Of a stretch of 27,532 nucleotides of DNA, positions 16,539 through 22,314 are shown in pieces. Below the pieces are notes generated by a model. It saw nothing but the letters and a program-made list of their open reading frames with translations, did not search any database and was not told where the DNA came from. Numbering within the stretch: position 1 is the stretch's first letter; every line of letters begins with the position of its first letter. This DNA comes from JBEIVB01 sp040374085 (lineage in GTDB: Bacteria > Bacteroidota > Bacteroidia > UBA4408): contig JBEIVB010000025.1 of NCBI GenBank assembly GCA_040374085.1, positions 1-27,532 of the forward strand. The letters run 5' to 3'. The translations under genes and the position numbers were made by a program.

Positions 16539-17132
16539 TTGACACGCGTTCCTCTTATCCTGAACATAATTTTTGGTGCAGCCATAGCGGTGCTCTTCTA
16601 TTTGCAATTTCGGAACGGTTCCGGAGGCGGCAAGCCTACCATTGTTCCGCCCACCATTGCCCTGAAACCCTCTCGCATTGTGTACATCAACACCGACTCG
16701 CTATGGGAAAACTACGAGTTTGTAAAAGAGATTAAGAAAACCCTGTTAACCGAGCGTTCCAGCACCGAGAGCGAGCTGGCCGGGCGCTACCAGGCCTTGA
16801 TGAACGAAGAACAAAACTTTAAAGAAATTGCCGGGAGGTTGAGCGAAGAGGAGGGCATGAAGCAACAGCAAGCCCTCTTGGCCAAAGAGCAAAAATTTGC
16901 CGAGTACCGCGAGCAGGTGCAGGAGAAGCTCATGAAAAAAGAGCAGGAGCAAAACGAGCGCATCCAGCGCAACATCACTTCATTTTTGGAATCGAACTAC
17001 CGCAGTACTCCCTACTCCTACATACTCGGTTACACCACCGGAGGCGGCATCCTGTTTGCCAACGACAGCCTCGACATTACCCGTGAGGTGATAAAAGGGT
17101 TGAACGACCAATACCGCGCAAACAAAAAATAA
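16539..17132 (+). CDS. OmpH/Skp-family periplasmic chaperone-like protein
   Basis: A 197-residue protein of the OmpH/Skp family, which hold unfolded outer-membrane proteins in the periplasm. An N-terminal hydrophobic segment (about residues 4-23, VPLILNIIFGAAIAVLFYLQ) looks like a membrane anchor or uncleaved signal. After a Gly/Pro linker comes the family strand SRIVYINTDSLWENYEFVKE, a long Gln/Glu/Lys-rich coiled coil (about 60-150), then the closing SYILGYTTGGGILFANDSLD and ITREVIKGLNDQY. The length and order match OmpH. The start is TTG at 16539, the only start placing the anchor at the N terminus. It ends a four-gene + strand run, just before a shared hairpin. Confidence 0.85.
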   Translation: MTRVPLILNIIFGAAIAVLFYLQFRNGSGGGKPTIVPPTIALKPSRIVYINTDSLWENYEFVKEIKKTLLTERSSTESELAGRYQALMNEEQNFKEIAGRLSEEEGMKQQQALLAKEQKFAEYREQVQEKLMKKEQEQNERIQRNITSFLESNYRSTPYSYILGYTTGGGILFANDSLDITREVIKGLNDQYRANKK

Positions 17133-17139
17133 TATTTAG

Positions 17140-17163
17140 TTGATGAATCCTTGCGTTCATCAA
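17140..17163. terminator. Bidirectional terminator-like hairpin between convergent genes
   Basis: Arms TTGATGAA (17140-17147) and TTCATCAA (17156-17163) are perfect 8-bp complements with an 8-nt loop, placed between the OmpH-like stop (17132) and the minus-strand barrel gene stop (17160-17162), which lies inside the right arm. On the minus strand it is followed by an A/T-rich run ending in six T. GC content of the stem is low, so strength is uncertain. Confidence 0.5.
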
Positions 17164-18323
17164 TAGGCATCGGCCTCATCCACCACATCCAACACATCCT
17201 TCAACTGAACGGACTTCAGTTTTTCGTGCTTGCGTGGAACGTAGGGCAGAGATGGGTCTCGGGGACTGTTGTTCTGGTCGCCAGAGGCAAGTTGATGGTT
17301 GAGGTAGAGCGCATCGAGCTTAGCGTAATCGTCGTAAGCACTGCGGGCCTTGCCCAAGCGAACCTGCACACCTAAGTTTACAAAAAGAGCATTGCTCAAG
17401 CGCGAGGTGATTAAATTCCCGTTTTCGCTTTCCAAAAGATTGGATTGTCCGCTGAAAGAGGTACGCGTAACGGTGCTCATGGTAATCCACGATTGAGTGG
17501 TGAATCCGCTGCTGAAAAACACACTCCAATTGGAAGAGGGTTTTACTGTAACATCGATACCGGTGAGCATTTCGCGGCGGCGAAATATAACCTTTTCGTA
17601 ATCGGCACCCAAGAAGCCCACATCCTTCATAACAAAGGGTCCGCCCTGGTAGCGGTGAAACAGGCCAACGGAGAACTTCGATGAGAACGGCATCTCCAGA
17701 GAATATCCTCTGGGAAACTGGAGGTTTACGTGCAGGCGGTCGTAGCGGCCAATGCGCACGCCTGCAACCGGCAAATTGGGGCTTCCGCCCAGCACAAAGC
17801 TGCGGGCCCAACCCAAGCGAAAACTAAACCACTCATTAACCGTACGGTTGTACACCACCATCCAAGCCAAACGCGGGGTGGGTCTGCTGAGGGCCTGCCG
17901 ATCTTCGGCCAAAAAAGGCATGAGGCTTACCACAAACATATCGCGGTTGTTGAGCTGGAAAATGGTGTTTAGACCCAAGCTCATGCGATACAGGCGATGC
18001 GGCTCATCGAGGAAAGAGAAATTGGGGCGGGCCTGAGACAACTGCCCCGCCAGCACCAGGTGCAGCACCCGGTTTCCGGTGGTATCGGCCCGCTTTACTT
18101 CATGCGTAAGAAGGGGCGTATAAAACCCCAAGTTGGTGGTTGCCAACCCATACGATTGGCCGGGGTAACGGTTGAGGGTGCGCTTGCCAACGGCAAACAC
18201 ATCGGTGTACAGCGTTGGCCTTATGTAATGTTTGGGTGGCTTAACCTCTTTTGTGGTTTGAGCGCCAAGGGGTTGGGCTCCCAAGCCGAGGATCAAACCA
18301 ACCAACAGCAGGATGGGTTTCAT
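17160..18323 (-). CDS. Outer-membrane beta-barrel protein, DUF6268-like
   Basis: A 387-residue protein with an N-terminal signal peptide (MKPILLLVGLILGLGAQPLG, cleavage near AQ-T) and a body of alternating hydrophobic/polar strands with many aromatic residues at their ends, as in outer-membrane beta-barrels. Examples are LGFYTPLLTHEV, MFVVSLMPFLAED, FSFRLGWARSFVLGG and KFSVGLFHRYQGG. It resembles the DUF6268 outer-membrane family, judged by pattern only. A C-terminal charged extension (KLKSVQLKDVLDVVDEADAY) lacks the usual terminal aromatic signature. It is last in the sigma-factor operon, 10 nt after the Spy-like gene, so it may be an effector or target of the envelope response; that role is inference. 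Confidence 0.65.
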   Translation of the reverse strand: MKPILLLVGLILGLGAQPLGAQTTKEVKPPKHYIRPTLYTDVFAVGKRTLNRYPGQSYGLATTNLGFYTPLLTHEVKRADTTGNRVLHLVLAGQLSQARPNFSFLDEPHRLYRMSLGLNTIFQLNNRDMFVVSLMPFLAEDRQALSRPTPRLAWMVVYNRTVNEWFSFRLGWARSFVLGGSPNLPVAGVRIGRYDRLHVNLQFPRGYSLEMPFSSKFSVGLFHRYQGGPFVMKDVGFLGADYEKVIFRRREMLTGIDVTVKPSSNWSVFFSSGFTTQSWITMSTVTRTSFSGQSNLLESENGNLITSRLSNALFVNLGVQVRLGKARSAYDDYAKLDALYLNHQLASGDQNNSPRDPSLPYVPRKHEKLKSVQLKDVLDVVDEADAY

Positions 18324-18333
18324 AGGCTTGGTG

Positions 18334-18774
18334 TTATTTACCTTTTATTTGTTCGAGCAGCACTCGCTTAAACTCTTCTTCGGAGCGCATCAGCTTTAGG
18401 GTTTTCCGCACCGAAAGCACCGCTTTGAAGCGTTGGTAATAGGTTTTTTGCAGATCGATTTCTTGCTGTCGAAAAGCCAGCTCTTGATCGAGTAAGGCCT
18501 CTGCATCTTTATCCGATAGGGCATCGGAAGTCGAGGCTTTGCGGTCCTTTCTGCGCTGTTGGCGCAGCGCCTCGAGCTTATCCTGATACTCGTTGTACAC
18601 GGGCCAGAACTGTTGGGCCTCGCGGCTGCTGAGATCGAGCTGCTGGGTGAGGAAGGCCACCTTCATGGCCTCTATCTTCTCGCGGCGTTCGCCGTTTTGC
18701 GCCCAGGCAGCGTGGTGGCCCAGCCATAGGGCCAGCATCAACACCAGTCGGATTAGGGTATGTGTGGGTTTCAT
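18334..18774 (-). CDS. Spy/CpxP-like periplasmic protein
   Basis: A 146-residue exported protein with signal peptide MKPTHTLIRLVLMLALWLGH through HHAAWAQ. The mature part is almost entirely helical and strongly charged. It contains LTQQLDLSSREAQQFWPVYN, which matches the LTxxQ-like repeat region of Spy/CpxP-type proteins, then RQQRRKDRK and a Glu/Gln-rich helix. Spy-like proteins bind unfolded clients and CpxP proteins modulate stress sensors. It is third in the minus-strand operon, 8 nt after the anti-sigma-like gene and 10 nt before the barrel gene. Small proteins of this type next to ECF sigma genes are frequent in Bacteroidota. Its exact client is unknown. Confidence 0.7.
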   Translation of the reverse strand: MKPTHTLIRLVLMLALWLGHHAAWAQNGERREKIEAMKVAFLTQQLDLSSREAQQFWPVYNEYQDKLEALRQQRRKDRKASTSDALSDKDAEALLDQELAFRQQEIDLQKTYYQRFKAVLSVRKTLKLMRSEEEFKRVLLEQIKGK

Positions 18775-18782
18775 GTGAACAG

Positions 18783-19505
18783 TTACAGGTGTTCGGCCAA
18801 GGTGGCCTCGTCAATGGATTCGTTCATCAGCCACTCGGCGGTTGCCTCGTGCTGGGGTTTGGATTCGGTGGTGGCGGGCACTTCGGCAGCGGGCGCAGAA
18901 ACCGCCTCGGCCAGGGCATCTTCGTCTACATAGGCCAGCACCTCTGCGGCAGGCAGGGCTGCAGGCAAGGCAGCAGGGGCGTGCGAGGCGGTAGAGGCCG
19001 TGCCGGTGTGCGCATCGGTAAAAAAGGCGTTCCAACCGGCCCATCCCACCAAGAGCACCACACACGCTGCAGCCAAAGCCAAGGCCGGACGATGCACCAC
19101 CCTAAGCGGAGCACGCACAGGAGAACGTTGCTCATGGGCAATGCGGTGCTGAACCCGGCGGGCAAAATCGTCGAAATAGGCGTCGGGCACGGTCCAACCT
19201 GTTTGCGAAACCGGAGCAACCCGTTGCTCAACGCGCGAAGGAAAAGCGGAAAAATAACCCTCCGGAACCACAAACGAATCGGCACCCGCCCGTTGCAAGG
19301 TGAGCCGCAACACGCGCTCCGAAAAACCTTCGAAGTAGCCTTCCGGAACCTTAAACGGTGCCGGCTTGCGCAGCAGCAGCAAACACTCCATACGCTCCGG
19401 AAAGGCCTCGAAATACCCAACGGGCACCCCAAAAGGATTTTTCCCTTTTAGGGCATCCATCTGCGCAAGCAGACCGGAAGCTGAGGTTGGGGTTGAACGA
19501 GACAC
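18783..19505 (-). CDS. Transmembrane anti-sigma-like protein with four VPxxYF repeats
   Basis: A 240-residue protein with one membrane segment (about residues 140-162, ALALAAACVVLLVGWAGW). The cytoplasmic N-terminal part has four copies of a V-P-x-x-Y-F-x-x-F-x-x-R motif: residues 27-39, 53-65, 80-92 and 106-118, spaced 26, 27 and 26 residues. The C-terminal exported part is Ala/Glu-rich and ends ESIDEATLAEHL. Its position directly downstream of an ECF sigma factor (46 nt) and its topology suggest an anti-sigma factor, but no zinc-binding HxxxCxxC motif is present, so this is not a typical ZAS protein. It is rich in GC (37 of 60 in the line from 19081). Confidence 0.6.
   Translation of the reverse strand: MSRSTPTSASGLLAQMDALKGKNPFGVPVGYFEAFPERMECLLLLRKPAPFKVPEGYFEGFSERVLRLTLQRAGADSFVVPEGYFSAFPSRVEQRVAPVSQTGWTVPDAYFDDFARRVQHRIAHEQRSPVRAPLRVVHRPALALAAACVVLLVGWAGWNAFFTDAHTGTASTASHAPAALPAALPAAEVLAYVDEDALAEAVSAPAAEVPATTESKPQHEATAEWLMNESIDEATLAEHL
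19152..19427 (-). repeat. Four tandem VPxxYFxxFxxR(V/M) protein repeats
   Basis: The four units VPVGYFEAFPERM, VPEGYFEGFSERV, VPEGYFSAFPSRV and VPDAYFDDFARRV recur every 26-27 residues. Conserved positions are Val-Pro, Tyr-Phe, a second Phe, and Arg followed by a hydrophobic residue. The DNA is not a perfect repeat, so these are diverged protein repeats rather than a recent duplication. Confidence 0.85.
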
Positions 19506-19550
19506 GTGATGCTGTTTTGTTGAGGTTGGATGAAATGAAAAGCCGAAGGT

Positions 19551-20105
19551 TTAACGGTTCAGAAGAAAAGCTTCAATCTTTTTTACGGCGTGGTGATACG
19601 ATGCTTTTAATGCCCCCACCGAAGTGCCCAATACTTGGCTCATGTCTTCGTACTTCATCTCATCGAAATACTTAAGATTAAACACCACGCGTTGCTTCTC
19701 GGGAAGGGTTAGTATGGCCTGCTGCAACTTCAACTGTATGGCATCGCCCTGAAACAAAGGGTCGGCTTCCAACTCCTGACTCAGCTTGCGTTCCACATCC
19801 ACCAGAGGCAAGAAGAATTTTCGCCTTTGCTTGTTTAAAAACGTGAGGGCCTCGTTGGTGGCAATGCGGTACAACCACGTGTACAATTGAGAGCCACCCC
19901 GAAAATCGCCCAAATGATGCCACACCTTAATGAACGTGTTCTGCAGCACATCGTCGGCATCTTCGTGGTGGATCACCATGCGCCGCACGTGCTGATACAC
20001 CCGGCGCTGGTACTTCTTCATCAACTGATTAAACGCCATAGAGCGCGTAGATTCTGCTTGGAACAGTTCCAACAATTGCTCATCTGTATAGGTTTCCTCA
20101 GCCAT
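19551..20105 (-). CDS. ECF-type RNA polymerase sigma factor
   Basis: A 184-residue sigma-70 family factor of the extracytoplasmic-function group, which redirects RNA polymerase to a small regulon, probably envelope-related. Region 2 (about residues 20-92) shows the core-binding and -10-reading pattern DADDVLQNTFIKVW (49-62), GGSQLYTWLYRIATNEALTF and a basic NKQRRK. Region 4 (about 130-180) contains LPEKQRVVFNLKYFDEMKYE and the helix-turn-helix MSQVLGTSVGALKASYHHAV, which reads the -35 region. There is no long C-terminal extension. It heads a minus-strand operon with a membrane anti-sigma-like protein, a Spy-like protein and a barrel protein. TACCTTTC on the minus strand at 20169-20162 is a weak -7 candidate 57 nt upstream. 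Confidence 0.93.
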   Translation of the reverse strand: MAEETYTDEQLLELFQAESTRSMAFNQLMKKYQRRVYQHVRRMVIHHEDADDVLQNTFIKVWHHLGDFRGGSQLYTWLYRIATNEALTFLNKQRRKFFLPLVDVERKLSQELEADPLFQGDAIQLKLQQAILTLPEKQRVVFNLKYFDEMKYEDMSQVLGTSVGALKASYHHAVKKIEAFLLNR

Positions 20106-20199
20106 GCAAGGGGTTTGAATGCTGTTTCGGCAAAAGGTTTAACCGTCCGCCGAATTTTCGTGAAAGGTACAGCACGGGCTTCAGATGGCCTATTTTGCT

Positions 20200-20207
20200 T
20201 AGGTTTG
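20200..20207 (+). promoter_or_regulatory. Candidate -7 element upstream of the methyltransferase
   Basis: TAGGTTTG at 20200-20207 matches TAnnTTTG. No TTTG box is seen at the expected upstream distance. If it is real, transcription starts near 20214, which excludes the upstream TTG at 20195 as the start codon and supports TTG at 20231. Confidence 0.4.
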
Positions 20208-20230
20208 CACCACTTCCCATACCCACAATC

Positions 20231-20974
20231 TTGGACGCACCCTGGTACGCCACCTGGTTCAACACCCCCTACTACCACCTGCTGTACCGCAACCGCGATG
20301 AGCAAGAGGCCGGCGCATTCCTCGATGCCCTTGTGCAGCACATGGGGTGGACCCCGCCCCTGCGCATACTCGATGCAGCCTGTGGAAAAGGCAGGCACGC
20401 CCACCACCTGGCCCGGTTGGGATTTGAGGTGTGCGGCACCGACCTAAGCGCCAACAGCATTGCCGTGGCCCAACAAGAAGCCTTGCCCAACGAAGCCTTT
20501 TTTGTACACGATTTGCGGCAACCCTTCCGCATTCATTACTTCGATGCCATCGTGAACCTCTTCACCAGTTTCGGTTATTTCGAATACGATTACCAAAACC
20601 AGCAAACCATGCATGCCTTTGCCCAAGGCTTAAAGCCCGGTGGCCATCTGGTGATCGATTTCCTGAACCCGGAATGGGTGCGAAAACATCTGGTTGCCGA
20701 TGGAAGAGAAGAAACCGGTGGAGTGGTGTTTTCGTGGACCAAAAAAATTGAAAACAAGCAAGTAATAAAACGCATAACCGTGGAAGACGGGCCACGCACC
20801 TTTCATTATGAAGAGCGGGTTAATCTGTTGACCCAGCACTACTTTCTAAGACTTGCAACCGCCGCCGGACTTAACCTGCGCAACCTATGGGGCTCTTACC
20901 AATTGGAGCCATACCACGAGGAACATGCACCCAGGATGATTCTCCATTTTGAAAAAGCCCACCCGGGATCATGA
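20231..20974 (+). CDS. Class I SAM-dependent methyltransferase
   Basis: A 247-residue Rossmann-fold methyltransferase. Motif I is ILDAACGKGRHAHHLARLGF, followed by the acidic GTDLSANSIAVA (motif II, Asp contacting the ribose) and the FDAIVNLFTSFGYFEYD post-motif region, then LKPGGHLVIDFLNPEWV. The start is uncertain: in-frame TTG codons occur at 20195 and 20231 with no ATG. The later one gives DAPWYATWFNTPYYHLLYRN right at the N terminus, which is where I expect this family's WF-x-x-PYYH-x-LY segment to begin. The substrate cannot be inferred. It diverges from the sigma gene and overlaps the ZIP transporter start by ATGA at 20971-20974, so the two are translationally coupled. Confidence 0.85.
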   Translation: MDAPWYATWFNTPYYHLLYRNRDEQEAGAFLDALVQHMGWTPPLRILDAACGKGRHAHHLARLGFEVCGTDLSANSIAVAQQEALPNEAFFVHDLRQPFRIHYFDAIVNLFTSFGYFEYDYQNQQTMHAFAQGLKPGGHLVIDFLNPEWVRKHLVADGREETGGVVFSWTKKIENKQVIKRITVEDGPRTFHYEERVNLLTQHYFLRLATAAGLNLRNLWGSYQLEPYHEEHAPRMILHFEKAHPGS

Positions 20975-21678
20975 TTTTTCCATTATATACTACATTAATT
21001 TTATTTCTCAGCACCTTTGCCAGTGGATGGCTGGTGGTGTGGTTTTCGGGTGGAAAACGATTGCCCCGAAAACTGCTGCTGGCCTTTAGCGGCGCCTTTT
21101 TGTTTACCCTGAGTTTGGTGCACCTCATACCCGAAGTATATGCCCAAGGCGGATCCGGTGTAGGCGTTTGGGTGCTGGGTGGCTTTTTGCTGCAGTTGGT
21201 GTTGGAGCTCTTTTCCGAGGGTTTGGAGCATGGGCACGTGCACGTACATCCGGAGGCCGGTGCCCGGTTTCCGTGGGCGGTTATGTTGGGCCTTTGCCTG
21301 CACGCCTTTTTAGAGGGCATGCCGTTGGTAGACGACCACAACCGAAACTCTTTGCTTATGGGGCTCATCATTCACAACCTTCCCATAAGCATGGCTTTGG
21401 TGAGCCTCTTGCTGGAGCAAGGCTTGGGCAGAACCCGTGCCGGCATTGCCTTGGCCGTGTTTGCCGCCATGTCGCCCATGGGACTTTCCCTTGCCTTTTT
21501 GCTCCTTGGGCAAGCGCCCAATCCGGTGGCATACGCGCGCATTATGGCCGTGGTGATTGGCATCTTCCTGCACATCTCCACCACCATACTCTTCGAAAGC
21601 TCGGAACAGCACAGGTTCAACCGCATTAAGTTCTTAAGTATATTGGCCGGCTGTGCCCTGGCCTTGGGAATGGCGTAA
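20971..21678 (+). CDS. ZIP-family divalent metal transporter
   Basis: A 235-residue membrane protein of the ZIP family, which moves zinc, iron or other divalent ions into the cytoplasm. It has about eight hydrophobic segments. A histidine-rich loop EHGHVHVHPEAG (about residues 86-97) lies before the two metal-site helices, LHAFLEGMPL (His111, Glu115, Gly116) and IIHNLPISMAL (His135, Asn136). The canonical second motif is H-E/N-x-P-E-G; here P-I-S replaces P-E-G, so the binuclear site is altered. Metal specificity is unknown. It is coupled by a 4-nt overlap to the methyltransferase and followed by a terminator-like hairpin. Confidence 0.85.
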   Translation: MIFPLYTTLILFLSTFASGWLVVWFSGGKRLPRKLLLAFSGAFLFTLSLVHLIPEVYAQGGSGVGVWVLGGFLLQLVLELFSEGLEHGHVHVHPEAGARFPWAVMLGLCLHAFLEGMPLVDDHNRNSLLMGLIIHNLPISMALVSLLLEQGLGRTRAGIALAVFAAMSPMGLSLAFLLLGQAPNPVAYARIMAVVIGIFLHISTTILFESSEQHRFNRIKFLSILAGCALALGMA

Positions 21679-21749
21679 ATTTTTATTTCCCCTTTATTAT
21701 GCCCTGGGGCTTGCCGAAAGCTATAAGGCATTGTTTAAAAAAATGGCCC

Positions 21750-21771
21750 AAAGGCACCGCGTTGCCTTTTT
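21750..21771 (+). terminator. Rho-independent terminator of the methyltransferase-ZIP operon
   Basis: Arms AAAGGCA (21750-21756) and TGCCTTT (21763-21769) form a perfect 7-bp stem around a 6-nt loop CCGCGT, and the right arm runs straight into further T residues (21770-21771). It starts 71 nt after the ZIP stop. This is the most classical terminator in the window. Confidence 0.6.
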
Positions 21772-22233
21772 CTTGCTTTGAGGTCGTGCCTGTTTATGCG
21801 ATGAGGAGAAAGCCACTGCTTACAAGAATAAGTGAAACGCGTTAGGCTTAGAAAACGTGGTGAGATGCAGGGGGGCCTTTGCCCAAAAATGGTAAGTCAA
21901 CCCTTCTTATTCATCCCCGCTGAGCCGCCGGCTCAACTGCAGGAGTAAAAGAAGAAGAGAAGGGTTTATGGCGCATGACCACCAAGCCTAATGCCACAGG
22001 GCCCATTAATCTCCTACTCATGCCGAGCCCAGCATGCCCCCTTGTAAACCACCGCCAGCCCTAAACCTTTGTGCGGTTCCTTTGGGTGGTTATGCATCCT
22101 TACCGAACCATGCCTTAGAAGCATTTGCCCCCCAAAAACCCTTTTTGGGTAGGAGAGAATTGGAAATCGGGTTCAATAAATAACGACACATGGTATTGTA
22201 TGCGTAATATGCAACGTTTTATATACACCATGT
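21772..22233. other. Non-coding gap with nested inverted repeats
   Basis: About 460 bases with no convincing reading frame on either strand. An outer inverted repeat pairs AACCCTTCT (21899-21907) with AGAAGGGTT (21958-21966), enclosing an inner hairpin TGAGCC (21921-21926) / GGCTCA (21930-21935). A smaller GGGC/GCCC hairpin is at 21873-21884, and a third hairpin pairs CCCAAAAA (22131-22138) with TTTTTGGG (22142-22149) around CCC. It may hold a structured RNA, a decayed mobile element or just spacer; nothing here identifies it. Confidence 0.5.
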
Positions 22234-22265
22234 TTTGCATATATCAAAAAATGTATTAACCTTTG
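22234..22265 (+). promoter_or_regulatory. Candidate promoter of the giant secreted-protein gene
   Basis: TTTG at 22234-22237, a 20-nt spacer and AACCTTTG at 22258-22265 fit the Bacteroidota -33/-7 consensus, with one mismatch in the -7 box. The predicted transcript start is near 22272, giving a leader of roughly 43 nt before the ATG at 22315. The surrounding DNA is strongly A/T-rich, so a chance match is possible. Confidence 0.45.
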
Positions 22266-22314
22266 TTGAAGTTCTTTGATTTTTGATTTAGTGTTAACCA
22301 TAACCTTATAACCT

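Noticed and set aside
18762..19451. A 229-codon + strand frame opposite the anti-sigma-like gene
   Set aside because: The minus-strand protein has a membrane segment, ordered repeats and operon context; the + strand product is Gly/Arg-rich without motifs.
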